Shown here: positions 1-11,296 of the stretch, piece after piece | Layout of the letters: each line of letters opens with the position of its first letter | How positions within the stretch are numbered: position 1 is the stretch's first letter | Assembly (NCBI GenBank): GCA_037447655.1 | Contig: JBBHKE010002620.1 | Location: forward strand, 279,881 to 343,643 | Origin: Zygnema cylindricum | Taxonomy: Eukaryota; Streptophyta; Zygnematophyceae; Zygnematales; Zygnemataceae | Length of the DNA stretch: 63,763 nt | Reading direction: 5' to 3' | The notes under the pieces: generated by a model | What the model was told of the DNA's origin: nothing | Databases searched by the model: none | The model's input: the letters and a program-made list of their open reading frames with translations, nothing else | Position numbers and translations under genes: made by a program

Positions 1-180
1 CTCGGCTTTTGACAATCGCCTCATGGATGTCCTCCACACTCTGTTAGGTCGTGGGGCATTCGATCGCGGGTTTGGGCCCTCGACCCGCATTCAGGCATCC
101 CTCCTTGTCTCTTTTGGGGGGGTTGGGTTTATTATCGACGGCTCGTGTTGCTCCTGCTGCTTATTTGAGGAAATGGTGCC
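1..180 (+). pseudogene. LINE-like reverse transcriptase gene, C-terminal fragment (cut by the window edge)
   Basis: This stretch is nearly identical to 12728-12895, the downstream part of a second LINE copy, including the codons around DNRLMDVLHTLLG. It is the 3' portion of a non-LTR retrotransposon polymerase ORF. It runs up to position 180, where Copia-X is inserted; LINE similarity resumes at 1682. No intact frame extends through it. The assignment rests on comparison with the RT motifs of the 11.8-13.0 kb copy. Confidence 0.6.
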
Positions 181-330
181 TGTTGAAAAGAGGTAATTAA
201 TAGTTCACTTCCCTATTTTAGTTTTGTTTTAAAAAAAGAGAGTAAGGATCAAAGGCGCGCCATGGTTGCCGCCATATTTAGAAAGTGGCAGTTTTTGCAG
301 TTAAGGGTATTTTACTAAAATGATGTCTAG

Positions 331-400
331 GTCTAGATTTGAACCTGTGACCTCTAGATTCTCTATAGCCTAACGCCTTAACCATTGAGGCGTTCCGAAA
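331..400 (-). other. Antisense tRNA-like module in U3 of Copia-X
   Basis: On the minus strand a D-arm-like segment reads GCCTCAATGGTTAAGGC, with a 4-bp D stem GCCT/AGGC. About 35 nt further is GGTTCAAATC, a near match to the Pol III B box. The T stem is imperfect, so this is a degenerate tRNA-like sequence and not a tRNA gene. It lies 150-220 bp from the LTR 5' end and is antisense to the element, as in families A/B, C and D. Confidence 0.55.
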
Positions 401-836
401 CGATAACATGAGTTTCATAAATATATAAACATTAACGAAACTGCTAATTAACAGCAGACTAACCAAAAGGAGCAATTTCTGCATGTACGCGAATCTGAAC
501 CGTGTAAAATATGTTTTGATCGGACGGCCGGCATTATAGCCGCCACGCGAAGTGAGTTTTTTGGCGGCATACGGAGATAGCGTCACGCGGTGCCACGTGG
601 CGCCACATTATTTGATACCTGAGAAGATGGGAGGAGGAACCATGGCTTCTGATATGATAGGTGTCACCTTGTAGACCTTGTCGTACAATGGTCGTACAAT
701 AAGTACATCGCCCAATGTACTTTCTTGTACTTTATAGTGTTCCTATTGGACTAGGGTTTAATAGTAGGTAGTCGTGAGCAGGTAGACCGAGACTTAGTAA
801 TATTTAGGTACCTCTCTCTCTAAGAGAGCTTGTAAC

Positions 837-844
837 TATAAAAG
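837..844 (+). promoter_or_regulatory. TATA box of the Copia-X LTR
   Basis: TATAAAAG lies about 220 bp before the LTR end and just after a CT-rich/AGAGAG inverted motif. The 3' LTR has TATAAAGG at 1447-1454. Equivalent TATA sequences occur in the minus-strand LTRs A (15081-15087) and B (19605-19611). Confidence 0.6.
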
Positions 845-1041
845 TCATCTTTGACCAGCCATAACTTACTGGTGAGCAAATTCAGTGATTCTTTTTGCGT
901 TTGACTCAGGGGAGTCTTGTCCTCACAAGGGTGAGAGTGGTCAGTATATTTGTGTGCCGGGTTGGCGCTTATTCAGCGGGAAAGTAGAAGGGGCAAATAT
1001 TATCCTAGAGGCTTTACATAGGCTGCTCATTCTGTGGGTCA

Positions 1042-1253
1042 ATGGAGACCACAAAATTTCAGGTTATGGGCCCACCCTCTAGGGTGCCCATATTTGATGG
1101 ATCAGACTTTCTTTATTGGGAAATGATGATGGAGGGAGAACTATTTGAGAAGCATTTATGGGGCATAGTGTCTGGACAAATTCGATGCCCACCTCCACCT
1201 GGGTTTGGAGGGACACGTTTTTCTGGCACCTCCGCCTCTACAGTTGGTAGAAC
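1042..1253 (+). pseudogene. Copia-X Gag, N-terminal fragment
   Basis: The frame opens with ATG at 1042, which lies inside the 5' LTR, runs through the PBS and continues as FQVMGPPSRVPIFDGSDF and YWEMMMEGELFEKHLWGIV. This N-terminus is shared with the Gag proteins of elements A, B, C and D. Gag forms the virus-like particle that packages the element RNA. The frame runs into the assembly gap at 1254, so the rest is missing. Confidence 0.7.
1062..1076 (+). other. Primer-binding site, half initiator tRNA-Met type
   Basis: GGTTATGGGCCCACC starts directly after the LTR terminal CA. It is complementary to the anticodon stem and loop of plant initiator tRNA-Met (GGTGGGCCCATAACC), as I know that tRNA, and not to its 3' end. 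This is the half-tRNA primer arrangement known from Drosophila copia. Confidence 0.8.
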
Positions 1254-1263
1254 NNNNNNNNNN
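1254..1263. other. Assembly gap (10 Ns)
   Basis: Ten Ns inside Copia-X separate gag from the 3' side of the element. The true missing length is unknown and could be several kilobases. Confidence 0.99.
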
Positions 1264-1389
1264 CTCAGTTTGCGTTTTTCTTAGTGACTTAAACGAGTGG
1301 ACTCGTCATTCAATACCGACCAGTTTCTACTGGAAATATCAATGTTCGAGAGAATCTCTCTCTCCATGGATTTATAATGATCCAGAGCC

Positions 1390-1676
1390 AGACGGACCGA
1401 GACCTAGTAATATTTAGGTACCTCTCTCTCTAAGAGAGCTTGTAACTATAAAGGTCATCTTTGACCAGCCATAACTTACTGCTCAGGTGAGCAAATTCAG
1501 TGATTCTTTTTGCGTTTGACTCAAGGGAGTCTTCTCCTCACAGGGGTTAGAGTGGTCAGTATATTTGTGTGCCTGGGTGGCGCTTATTAAGCGGGAAAGT
1601 AGAAGGGGCAAATATTATTCTAGAGGCTTTACATAGGCTGCTCATTCTGTGGGTCAATGGAGACCACAAAATTTCA
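1390..1676 (+). repeat. 3' LTR of Copia-X, right part
   Basis: It matches 775-1061 of the 5' LTR with few changes and ends in the same TTTCA before the GTGCC duplication. The 126 bp between the gap and 1390 do not match the 5' LTR and cannot be assigned. Confidence 0.75.
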
Positions 1677-1681
1677 GTGCC

Positions 1682-2582
1682 TTATTGCCTCTACTCTTGT
1701 TCCCGTTTTTTGGCTGGGGACACTCCCGTTCTAGCTGTCATTATCCCCCGCGTTTTTGACCGTGTGTTCGCCTTCCAGCGGTCTTTATTGGACGCATCAC
1801 GTTCTCTTCCTCCCCATGCCCTAGTGGATGTGCCGATTCTCTCCACCTTGGATACAAAATCCGTTGAGCATGTCTAAGAATCGATTTCCGATCGGGTTGT
1901 CGCCGCCATTAAATCCGAGCTTATCAAGGCGCTTCCCTCTGATTCTTTGCGTGCCCGTCTTTTGTCTTGTGGTGGACGTGGTTTTTCTGTCTTAGCTTTT
2001 CGCTACACCGATTTTGTCCACTCTCCGATTCTCACTTGCTCAGTTCACCATCGCCCTCCGCTTTTGCCTTGGCCTCCCCCATCCTCCTTTACTTGGCTCT
2101 CTTGTTTGTGCATGTGGTCACGTCTTAGGGCCCGATGGTGTGCATTTGCTTCGTTGCTCCCATGGGTGAGATTTGATCCAGGGGCACGACATTATTCGCG
2201 ATGCTGTACGGACTATCGCTTTTGAGGGGGGATTTTCTATGCGTTATAATATTATTCCCTCGCGTCAGATCGATGTTGTTTTGCTTGATGGTGCCGTCGC
2301 TTCTTCGGTGATATTGTTTTGGCGAGCCCTACTTCACCTTCTTCGGTGATATTATTTTGGCGAGCCCTACTTCAGCTACAATTGCTGGTCACGTGGCTCG
2401 ACATGTTGGGGTGGCCGCTTGTGATGCCGCTAAGGCGAAAGAGCGTGATTATGCCCACTAGAACCGTATGGATGACTTTATTCCAATGGCGGTCAAGATA
2501 TTTGGTTGTCTGGGTGTTGCAATCGACGAGTTTCTCCGAACTTGCGCTCGACGTGCTTTCGAGCGCCAAGGACTTGGGAGCC
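1682..2582 (+). pseudogene. LINE-like polymerase fragment (continuation of 1-180)
   Basis: The start (GTGCCTTATTGCCTCTACTC) matches 12892 onward of the other LINE copy, and the sequence continues as coding-like GC-richer DNA with several frame changes. It carries a short internal repeat near 2320-2370 (CTTCACCTTCTTCGGTGATA region). It is interrupted at 2583 by Copia-1. No enzyme motif is intact here; it is the region downstream of the RT palm. Confidence 0.5.
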
Positions 2583-3598
2583 TGTTGTTCTACAACCACC
2601 GCTATAGCAGGAGAACCAACATCAGTAGTGGAAGTAGACATGGAAAATAGCAGAAGCTATCAAGTACCTACTCAATAGCCAACTTTCAGCTTACACAAAA
2701 TATGACTCAAAAGGCCAATATGCCTCAAATTTCTCACACTGATACACAACAGAGTAAACTGAAAATATTCAAAATTGTAGCTAAAATGACTTTGTAAACC
2801 ATAAGATATGATGTCTAGAAGTTTCCCAAAAACTGCCCTTAGAAAATCATATTCCCAAAACTGGATACTACAAAATTGGCTAAGTCCTAAGTTATATACT
2901 CACAGTGTGTATCTAATGGTCTACACTAATTTGGGTCACTGTTACTGTGGTTATTACCTTGACTAACGATAAAGTATCCTACCTGTACGTTATTGTACCA
3001 TAGTACCTCAAAAACCCTAATTACTATTTTCCAAAAACCTAATTGATAGAACACTATTTTTTTATTACACTAAACAACAAAACAATGTTTATTCAGATAT
3101 TTTCAGATATCAAACCGTACACAAAACGTTCCAGATGCTTAGTCAGTGGTGGTCGCTAAAGTCCAGCCGACTGTGGTTGTGTAGTACGAAGCACCTGAGT
3201 GCTTCGTCACTTGTGGTCCCACGTGAATCACACTTGTGGTCTCTCTTGAATCACGCTTGTTGTCCCAGGTGAATCGCGTCCGTTGGAACAAATTCAATTG
3301 AAGATGGTACCGTCGAACCGTACCATATATTTCCAAAATACCCGGTGCATATTCTGTTCGTCCGATCCTATGAATCGAATCGTCAACTGCGTGACGTGTA
3401 TGGCTGACTGTCGGCGCCACTTCGTAAAACCTGCATACGTTCTCTTGCCGACACGTGTCCCTGTAAAAGTACAATATACTTTATTGTACTTTAGCTACTG
3501 TATCACTAATTAAGGTAAGTATTACAACAGATTACTTAGAAAATATTCTAAGTTATTTTAGCTCTATCTATTGAAATAAAGATTTATAAATTACAACA
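2583..3598 (-). repeat. 3' LTR of Copia-1
   Basis: Begins TGTTGTTCTAC and ends AATTACAACA on the plus strand. Next to its right edge the minus strand reads AGATTTAGGGGAA, the polypurine tract. It contains about three copies of a roughly 28-bp repeat (CTTGTGGTCCC...GAATCACG) at 3205-3280. Confidence 0.85.
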
Positions 3599-3683
3599 TT
3601 CCCCTAAATCTTGAGACTGAGTTACTCACTTAGTCCAATAACATCCATGCAAAACAGTAACTTAGGAGCATGATGGGCTTTTG

Positions 3684-4289
3684 TTAGCATGTTAGCCACC
3701 ATCTTCTCGTATGGTAAATAACACAATTTAACGACATTTGCAAGTACTTTTTCTCTAACAAAGTGAAGTTTAACATCCATGTGTTTGTTGTTAAAGTGAT
3801 GGCTGGGTTAGAGGCAATTGCAATGGCTGCATGGTTTTCACACCAGGTAGCCTGAGGACGAGTTTGCATATACCCAAGTTCCTGTAAAATGAACTTGACC
3901 CATAAGAGCTCTTTGAGGGCGAAAGGTGCAGCCATATATTCTGACTCCATTGTGGATTAAGATGTAACCTTTTAGTAATTTGCTACTCTAGCAGCAAGTT
4001 CCGTCTCCAATCTTCAAAACAAAGCCGGTCGTAGATTTCCGGTTTGGCATGTCTCATAGCTAGCATCGCTCCACGTCTGTATTTTCACCTCTCCTCCTCC
4101 GAGTACAAGCTTAAGATTTCGAGTACCTGCAAGATATCTCAGCACCCTTTTTGCTGCTTCCCAGTCTGTCTTTTTAGGATTTTGCAGACTTCTACTTAAG
4201 ACTCCCACAGCTGCTGCAATGTCGGGTCTCGTACAATTCATAAAATATATAAGACTTCCGACTTCTTGTCTATATGGCTTTGAAGCCAT
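3684..4289 (-). pseudogene. Copia-1 RNase H domain
   Basis: Two open segments carry copia RNase H motifs: GSLIYFMNCTRPDIAAAVGV and WSDASYE in the upstream piece, and MESEYMAAPFALKELLWVK in the downstream piece. RNase H degrades the RNA strand during reverse transcription. The two pieces are in different frames (break near 3950-4015). Confidence 0.75.
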
Positions 4290-4388
4290 AAACTCTTCCT
4301 TCCCTGTCTCTAGACTCCCACAAACTATTATGCCTGAGTCTGAATCAATTCCTTAGAATTACTGTCTGAATTCCATGGGAGTTACAGA

Positions 4389-5094
4389 TCACTTTACATC
4401 TTTCATTTCAATTTTTTCTAGCATGTTACCTTTTGCTTCTTTCTGAGTCAATATAATCAATTTTTTTTGTTTTTGTCTCTTTCTACTTGTATTCCTAAGA
4501 TAAACTTGGGCCTCTCTGAGGTTCTTCATCATGAACCTAGACTTTAAAGGCGCTTTAATGCGGTTTATTTCATCCATTGACTTGCTTATTAATAATACGT
4601 CATCCATATATACAGCAATGTATAGTATCCCATCCTCCCCTTGTAAGACATATACAAAATGATCTGAGCCAATTCTCTCAAAACCTAGCCAAGTCAAAAA
4701 CTCATCTAACTTCAAATTCCACTGACGCGGGGCTTGTTTTAGCCCGTACAAAAATTTCATCAATTTACACACTAATTCTTCCTTTTCTTTTTCAACATAC
4801 ATTTCGGGTTGTTTCATATAAATGGTTTGTTCCAACTCTCCATGCAAGAAGGCTGTTTTAACATCCATTTGATGTATTTCTATATTCTCCCTAGCTGCTA
4901 AACTTAGCAAAATTTTGACAGTGGGAAAATCTGACAACTGAAGAGAATGTTTCTTCAAAGTCAATACCTTCCTTTTGGTTGTACCCTTTGGCCACTAGTC
5001 TGGCCTTATACCTTTCATCGGTGTTGTCCAGGTTCAGCTTCACATTGAATACCCATTTGCTGCCGATGGCTTTTATGCATGGAGGAAGATCCAC
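4389..5094 (-). pseudogene. Copia-1 reverse transcriptase domain
   Basis: The order is [32 protein letters not shown], then after a frameshift MDVKTAFLHGEL, FLYGLKQAPRQWN and the catalytic AVYMDDVLLISKS. The YMDD box is intact but the frame is broken near 4900-4960. RT synthesises cDNA in the particle. Confidence 0.8.
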
Positions 5095-5406
5095 CAGCTC
5101 CTATGTTTGTGCCTTTATAATAGACTTCATTTCATCGTTTGCCACCTCGATCCATGTTTGTGCCTTTATAATAGACTTCATTTCATCGTTTGCCGCCTCG
5201 ATCCAGTGATTTCTCTCTGGTGATGAGAAGGCCTCTTGTATCATTAGAGGCTCCTCTGTAGCTGCCGAAAAAGCAAAATTGGAGCTTCCGGAAAAGCAAA
5301 ATTGGAGCTTGCTTGCAGACGGCTGCTAGATCTCTTTCCCCCCGAAAATTATGAGGTTGAAATCGTTGGCAACCTTTGATTTTTTCTGTTTTATTTGAAC
5401 CCTAAC

Positions 5407-6132
5407 TTAAGCTGGTACTGAGTGTGTAGCATTTCCTTCCGCCTGATGTGTAGCTTGTGGTGAAGCATTGTGTGAAGGCACCAGAGGAGCTGAAGGAAAA
5501 GGTGTCCCACTTGCTAATGGAAAGTATACCCGCTGCGTATGGTGGAAAATGACATATTTATGCTTTTCTTTTGCCAGTTGATCTGGCACTTTAAAAAGGT
5601 CAACCAAATCTTGTTCATCTTTAATCTGGATATTCCTCGAGATAATCACTTTTTGTTTCTCAAATACAAAAACTTTATATCCTTTCGCATCATCATCATA
5701 CCCCATGAAAATTCCAAGTAGGCCTTTAGCCTCCATTTTCCATCTATCCTGTGAAGTATCTAAGATAAAACACTTGCTGCCAAACATCTTAAAGTGACTA
5801 ACATCACGTTTTACTACTGTCCAAAGCTCATAAGGTGTAGTGCTAACAGATCTAGAAGCAATTCTATTTTTAATATAAACAACGCAGTTAAGTGCTTCAG
5901 CCCACAATTTCAAATCTAGCCCTTTATCTGCAAGCATGGACCGAGCACTCTCTGTCATTGTTCTATTTAATCTTTCAGAAACACCATTCTCTTCTGGTGT
6001 GTAAAGAACAGAGTAAGATTGTGACTGGTACCTTCCTGATGGAGAAATTCTTTGAATTGTTTTGATGTGTATTCTCCCCTGTTGTCCGATCTCAGCGCCA
6101 ATATTGGAACTCCATGAAGCTTTTCCGCCCAC
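5407..6132 (-). pseudogene. Copia-1 integrase, C-terminal half
   Basis: It contains ENGVSERLNRTMTESARSML, with the E of the DDE triad, then LWAEALNCVVYIKNRI, FGSKCFILD and GYDDDAKGYKVF, typical of the copia integrase tail. It overlaps the upstream protease/integrase frame because of a frameshift near 6000-6100. Confidence 0.75.
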
Positions 6133-6953
6133 GCTTTGTAGTGTTTGAAGTGAGTAAACACTTCACTTTTATGTTGTATGAAGTAAAATTTGGTATACCT
6201 CGAGGACTCATCTGTATATGTGACCATATAGTGGACGCCTCTAGCCGAAGCCACTTGTGAAGGACCGAGAACATCATAATGTATTAGCTGCAGAACTTTT
6301 TCCAATCTGTGGTGTGTTTCCTGTGGAAATGGTAATCTGTGGATCTTGCCAAGTGAACAGCCATCACATGATTTTATAGGATGAGAGGTGAGAGAAACTC
6401 CATCATTTTTTCCCGAATTCACCATTTTTCTTAGACTATCATAATTCATGTGTCCTAATCTCTTATGCCACAACTCATTATGAGATCGGACACTGGAGTA
6501 GAGAACATCATTTTCCTTATATTCAGCCATGTCCATGCGGTACATTTTGCTAGCATCTCTAGTTCTTGTTACTTCTACTTTTCCTTTCTTGCTAACAACT
6601 TGTCTACCTCTTTTAAAAATGACTTCAAAGCCTTTGCTTTCCACTAATGATGTAGAGAAAATATTCTTTTTAAAATCTGGAACATAGAGAACATTGTGAA
6701 GAGTTCTCTCTACCCACTTTCTCCCCACATCTACCATTAAAGATACATCACCATGAGCTGAGGTATGAACAGTCATCCCACAAGCATAGTATATACTCTT
6801 TGGAGGCGTTTGCTGCAAATTTGTAAAAGCCGCCTTGTTCCAGCATATGAGGGCCGATGCTTCCGTGTCCATGATCCATCCTGCATCCTTGGGACCCTCC
6901 ATTGCTCCCGCCATAGCAAATAACTCTGCTTCCTTTTGGTCATTGAAGCTCAA
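5967..6953 (-). pseudogene. Copia-1 protease and integrase N-terminal half
   Basis: A 328-codon frame. The protease active site reads WIMDTEAS; the family has DTG or DSG, so the catalytic glycine is replaced by Glu and the enzyme is probably dead. GAG-pre-integrase follows, with the zinc residues in LWHKRLGH and CDGCSLGK, and then the integrase core. The frame ends before the catalytic Glu. Confidence 0.8.
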
Positions 6954-7081
6954 AGACTCATTTGCATCAGTTGCAGAAGCTAAAAAGAGAACATTTCCAC
7001 GAGGAGGATTTCCAGAAAAACCTCTGTGATATTGGCTTTGCTGCCAACCCGACCTGTATAAACCTGTCTCATTAGCCTTTT

Positions 7082-7821
7082 TCAGCTTAGGACAATACCT
7101 GTATCCATGAACCTTCTCAAAACACTAGAAAGAAGCAGTAGATGATTTTCTATTTGGCCTCTGATTAAACTGATTAAATTGATTCTGATTCTCGTTAAAT
7201 TGATTCCTATTCTGATTAAACTTAGCTCTTTTGTCAAAGTTTGTTGCAAAAGCTTCAACCTTTCCTTCTCCCTCAAGGATTTTAGTATTAGATTCTTCCT
7301 CCAATATAAGATTATATGCTATCTGAAACGACCAACTAGCGTTATCATGACTATTTAATTGAGCAGACACCCCTTTCATGCTACTAGGAAGTCCTCTAAT
7401 AAGCAAAGTTGCCTGCTGAAACTCAACAAATGAACCCCCAGTAGAAGAGTGTGCATCAATAAGTGCACGAAAATTGTCACAATACTCGACCATATTTCCC
7501 CCTGAGTATTTGTACCCCCATATTTCTCTAACCACCAAGAGCTCCTCTTGGACATTCACTTTCTCAAAAGCGGATTTCAGTGATGTCCAAATCTTCTTCG
7601 CATTCTTCATTTTTAGGCGAGACATGACCAGATTTTGTGAAATGCAAAGAATTAGATTGTTCCTTGCCATTAAATTCTTTTTCGCCCAACTTGGATTTGT
7701 TTCATAAAGGGAGCCATCCAAGACCCCCAATAATCAACAATTTCAAACGAAGATTCAACCATCGCCGCCCAATACGCATACTTTTGACCATTGAAGCTAA
7801 GAATTCTTGTCGAAAGGCCCA
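7082..7821 (-). pseudogene. Copia-1 Gag
   Basis: The ATG lies at the LTR edge (MGLSTRILSFNGQKYAYW). After a frame change the segment at 7125-7730 carries the copia Gag body, including LLIRGLPSS, and an Asn/Gln-rich tail. A zinc-knuckle remnant (HGYRYCPK) follows an in-frame stop. The PBS core is shortened by 5 bp relative to E. Confidence 0.65.
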
Positions 7822-8827
7822 TGTTGTTCTACTACCACCGCTGTAGCAGGAGGACCAGCAGTAGTAGTGGAAGTAGACATGGAAAACAACAGAAGCTATC
7901 AAACACCTACTCAACAACCAACTTTCAGCTTACACAAAATATGACTCAAAAGGCCAATATGCCTCAAATTTCTCACACTGATACACAACAGAGTAAACTG
8001 ACAATACCCGAAATTGTAGCCCAAATGATTTAGTAAACCATAAGATATGATGTCTGGAAGTTTCCCAAAAATTGCCCTTAGAAAATCATATTCCCAAAAC
8101 TGGATACTACAAAATTGGCTAAGTACTAAGTTATATACTCAGAGTGTGTATCTACTAGTCTACACTAATTTGGGTAACTGTTACTGCGGTTATTACCCTG
8201 ATTAACGACAAAGTATCCTACCTGTACGTTATTGTACCGTAGTACCTCAAAAACCCTAATTACTATTTTCAAAAAACCTAATTGATAGAACACTATTTTT
8301 TTATTACACTAAACAACAAAACAATGTTTATTCAGATATTTTCAGATATCAAACCGTATACAAAACGTTCCAGATGCTTAGTCAGCGGTAGTCCCTAAAG
8401 TCTAGCCGACTGTGGTTGTGTAGTACGAAGCTCTTGAGTGCTTCGTCACTTGTGGTCCCACGTGAATCACGCTTGTGGTCCCTCTTGAATCACGCTTGTG
8501 GTCCTAAGTGAATCGCGTCCGTTGGAACAAATTCAATTGAAGATGGTACTGTCGAACCGTACCATATATTTCCGGAATACCCGCTGCATATTCCGTTCGT
8601 CCGATCCTGTGAATCGAATCGTCAACTGCGTGACGTGTGTGGCTGAGTGTCGGGGCCACTCTGTAAAACCTGGTTACGTTCTCTTGCCGACACGTGTCCC
8701 GGTAAAAGTACAATATACTCTATTGTACTTTAGCTACTGTATCACTTATTAAGTTTAGTATTACAACAGGCAACTTAGAAAATATTTTAGCCCTATCTAT
8801 TGAAATTAAGATTTCTTAATTACAACA
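7822..8827 (-). repeat. 5' LTR of Copia-1
   Basis: 1006 bp, colinear with 2583-3598 with scattered substitutions. It abuts GGCCCA, a shortened half-tRNA PBS, on its left side and LINE sequence on its right side. Confidence 0.85.
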
Positions 8828-9190
8828 AATCCCTCCTCCTTCGGTCCTTACTTCTTTTTATTGTCAACGCTTATCTGTGGCTTTACAACTAGTGCAAGCT
8901 TCTATTCTCCTCCGAACGGCTATTGCGACTAGGGATCGTCGCCGTGTTCCAGAACTCCCTCAACGTGCTCCCTCGGGATGGGGGAACTTACAGGGTTGCT
9001 TTTCGTAGTTGTTTAATTGAGTTGGGGTTGGGGTTGTAGTCTTGGTTTTGTCAGTTGCCGTGCTTTTTATTTTGAGTTTGGGTGCTTTTATTTTCCTTTT
9101 TGTTGTTTTCTTTTTGTTTGCTGCTGGTAGTTTTTTAGTTTCGGCCATGCCACCCTTTTTGTACCCTCGGACTCAGATGGTTTACCATCA
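8828..9190 (+). pseudogene. LINE-like fragment, 3' end
   Basis: Positioned where the interrupted LINE (1-180, 1682-2582) should continue after Copia-1. The first 170 bp have the same coding-like composition; from about 8990 it becomes T/G-rich with many TTTT runs, as in a LINE 3' tail. It carries no diagnostic motif, so the assignment is by position. Confidence 0.4.
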
Positions 9191-9221
9191 TGCTTTTTAA
9201 TTTATCTTGCCACTTCATTCC

Positions 9222-9340
9222 ATATATATATATAGATATGTGTGTGTGTGTATATATATATAAATATTTATATTTGTGTGTGTATATATATACTAATATA
9301 CACATATATACACATATATACATATATATATATTTACCAT
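9222..9340. repeat. TA/CA/TG microsatellite
   Basis: Alternating (TA)n, (TG)n and (CA)n tracts. ORFs reading Ile-Tyr repeats here are artefacts of the repeat. Confidence 0.9.
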
Positions 9341-9342
9341 AC

Positions 9343-9996
9343 CATAGTTCAAAAGTAGGCGTTTTTATGGTAGGCCTTTGTTAGGCGCACAAAACCTAAC
9401 GCACAACTTGCGTAGAGTAGGCGTACTATATGTGTCTGCGTTGTGCACACTCTTGTACAAACGTACGAATATGACGTATGCTCATAGTACAGCGCATGCC
9501 GCCGGACGATTTTTTTTTAGCGAACTGACACGGGATGACATTCCGCAGGAAAGAAAACCCGGAAAAAAAGAAAAAAACGAGGACGGGCAACCATGGTTGG
9601 TCAATATGAGGCTTTATTGGTCGATTTGAGGCTTTATTTAGTGTGGCATTCATAATTGTAGACGCTAATATGATAGATAGTCCTATCGTAAGTTGTGTTA
9701 TGGGCTTTAAATGTGAACTTCTTAGATTGCTACTTTGATCAGCAACCGTCTGATCGTCCAAATCTGACGGTTTAAATAAAAAATACCACAAAACTCACAG
9801 AAAAAAAAAATTGTCCGAATGTTTTTCAAAATTTAGACACGACGTTTAACTCTCTATCGATCAATGTGTAACTCAACCCTGTTACTATTTTTTTTCATTT
9901 TGCGACCCATACAATATAGGTCTTACGGTCATATTGTATGTATTACATACAATAGGCATATTGTATGGGCCTACTTTCACCTACTTTTGAACTATG
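9343..9996. mobile_element. TIR element (MITE-like DNA transposon), about 650 bp
   Basis: The left end CATAGTTCAAAAGTAGG is the exact reverse complement of the right end, giving a 17-bp terminal inverted repeat. There is no transposase ORF. Both ends sit in TA-rich microsatellite, so a target duplication cannot be read. Confidence 0.65.
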
Positions 9997-10004
9997 ATCT
10001 ATAT

Positions 10005-10012
10005 ATATATAT

Positions 10013-10083
<71 letters not shown>

Positions 10084-10145
10084 TACATATTTATACATAT
10101 ATGTATATATATGTACATATACATATGTACACACACATATAAATA
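10005..10145. repeat. (TA)n microsatellite between the TIR element and the foldback element
   Basis: Mostly pure (TA)n with CA/TG-rich edges. No gene. Confidence 0.9.
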
Positions 10146-10152
10146 TATAAAT

Positions 10153-10506
<354 letters not shown>

Positions 10507-11085
10507 TTATATATATATATATATATGTATTCTTTCCTTTTCATCCGACATATGGGCTTTCCCTTCCACTCCTTTTTCTTTTTCCCTTCAACAGAACTTT
10601 TTAAAAAGTTGACCATAAAACTTAAACTTTCTTAAAACAACCTTTGAACTGCATTCATGTTTTTTCTTTTCTTTCACTCTCTCACCATCCTAAAAGTATT
10701 AGTATCTTTCCTCGTTTTTCTCTCTTTTTTGGTTTCCTAACTCTTTATATTTTTTAAACTCTTTATAAAAAATACACCTATCACGATGGCCATATATGTT
10801 ATTATTTTTAGGTCGGGGTTGTGACATTTGGTTTAGACACATCACCCTGTCCTCTAGTTGTACATACCCTATATTGAATTAGAAGTCATGACAACAAAGA
10901 ACAGAAAACTGGGCAAGTAAAAATAATTGCCAGATTGGTTGATAAAAGAATAGTAAGTTAGAATGAAAACAAAAATACTGAAGTAGTAATTGAGTGTCAC
11001 GTAGTGTCACTCTGACAGACTGTCCTACTACCTACGTGACCCCGAAGGGTCACTTGTCTTTTTTTAGCATGACGAAAGATCAAGG
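10507..11085. other. No gene seen
   Basis: T-rich and then mixed sequence. No coding frame, tRNA or clear repeat. A short imperfect inverted pair around GTCACGTAG and CTACGTGAC lies near 10996-11041. Confidence 0.6.
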
Positions 11086-11251
11086 TGTTCTTTCGTAAGA
11101 AGAGGAAGAAAATATCTAAATTTAAACCTAGGACAGAGGTCCACAAAAATAGATAACGAAAGGCAGAATACTAGACTACGTTATTTAGCAGTAAGATCTA
11201 TGAATCAAGTTGGTAGCAAAAGAGAATAAGGACGAATCTAGGATTCGAACA
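11086..11251 (-). repeat. Short LTR (family F), 3' LTR
   Basis: On the minus strand it starts TGTTCGAATCC directly after the purine-rich AAAGCGAAGGG and ends AAAGAACA, giving a 166-bp LTR. A diverged copy lies at about 13001-13170 beside the second RNase H copy. Confidence 0.6.
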
Positions 11252-11296
11252 CCCTTCGCTTTGCTAGAAACAGAGGTTGGCTGAGGACCGGTGAGC

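Larger units (their letters stand above)
181..1061 (+). repeat. 5' LTR of Copia-X
   Basis: An 881-bp LTR that begins TGTTG and ends TTCA directly before the PBS at 1062. Its right 280 bp recur at about 1390-1676. It contains a TATA box (837-844) preceded by a CTCTCTCT...AGAGAGCTT motif that recurs at the same place in the A, B and C LTRs, several GTAC motifs (690-735) and an antisense tRNA-like module at 331-400. Confidence 0.85.
181..1676 (+). mobile_element. Copia-X, Ty1/copia LTR retrotransposon inserted in the LINE, interior mostly missing
   Basis: The element starts TGTTGAAAAG and ends AAAATTTCA. It is flanked by a perfect 5-bp target duplication GTGCC (176-180 and 1677-1681), and LINE sequence continues on both sides. 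It contains a 5' LTR, PBS, start of gag, ten Ns and the right part of a 3' LTR. The missing interior is probably an assembly collapse or gap at the Ns, because the 5' portion of the 3' LTR is also absent. It is the only copia in the window on the plus strand. Confidence 0.85.
2583..8827 (-). mobile_element. Copia-1, degenerate Ty1/copia element
   Basis: Two LTRs of about 1.0 kb (2583-3598 and 7822-8827), each starting TGTTGT and ending ACAACA, flank gag, protease, integrase, RT and RNase H in the copia order on the minus strand. The flanks (GAGCC, AATCC) do not form a convincing target duplication. Several frameshifts and stops break pol. The element sits inside the LINE and is related to element E in LTR ends and protein sequence. 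Confidence 0.85.

Noticed and set aside
2583-8827. A 5-bp target duplication for Copia-1
   Set aside because: Flanks GAGCC and AATCC share only three positions.
11240-11262. B-box-like GTTCGAATCC at the start of the F LTR
   Set aside because: No A box or cloverleaf around it; the motif is simply the LTR end.
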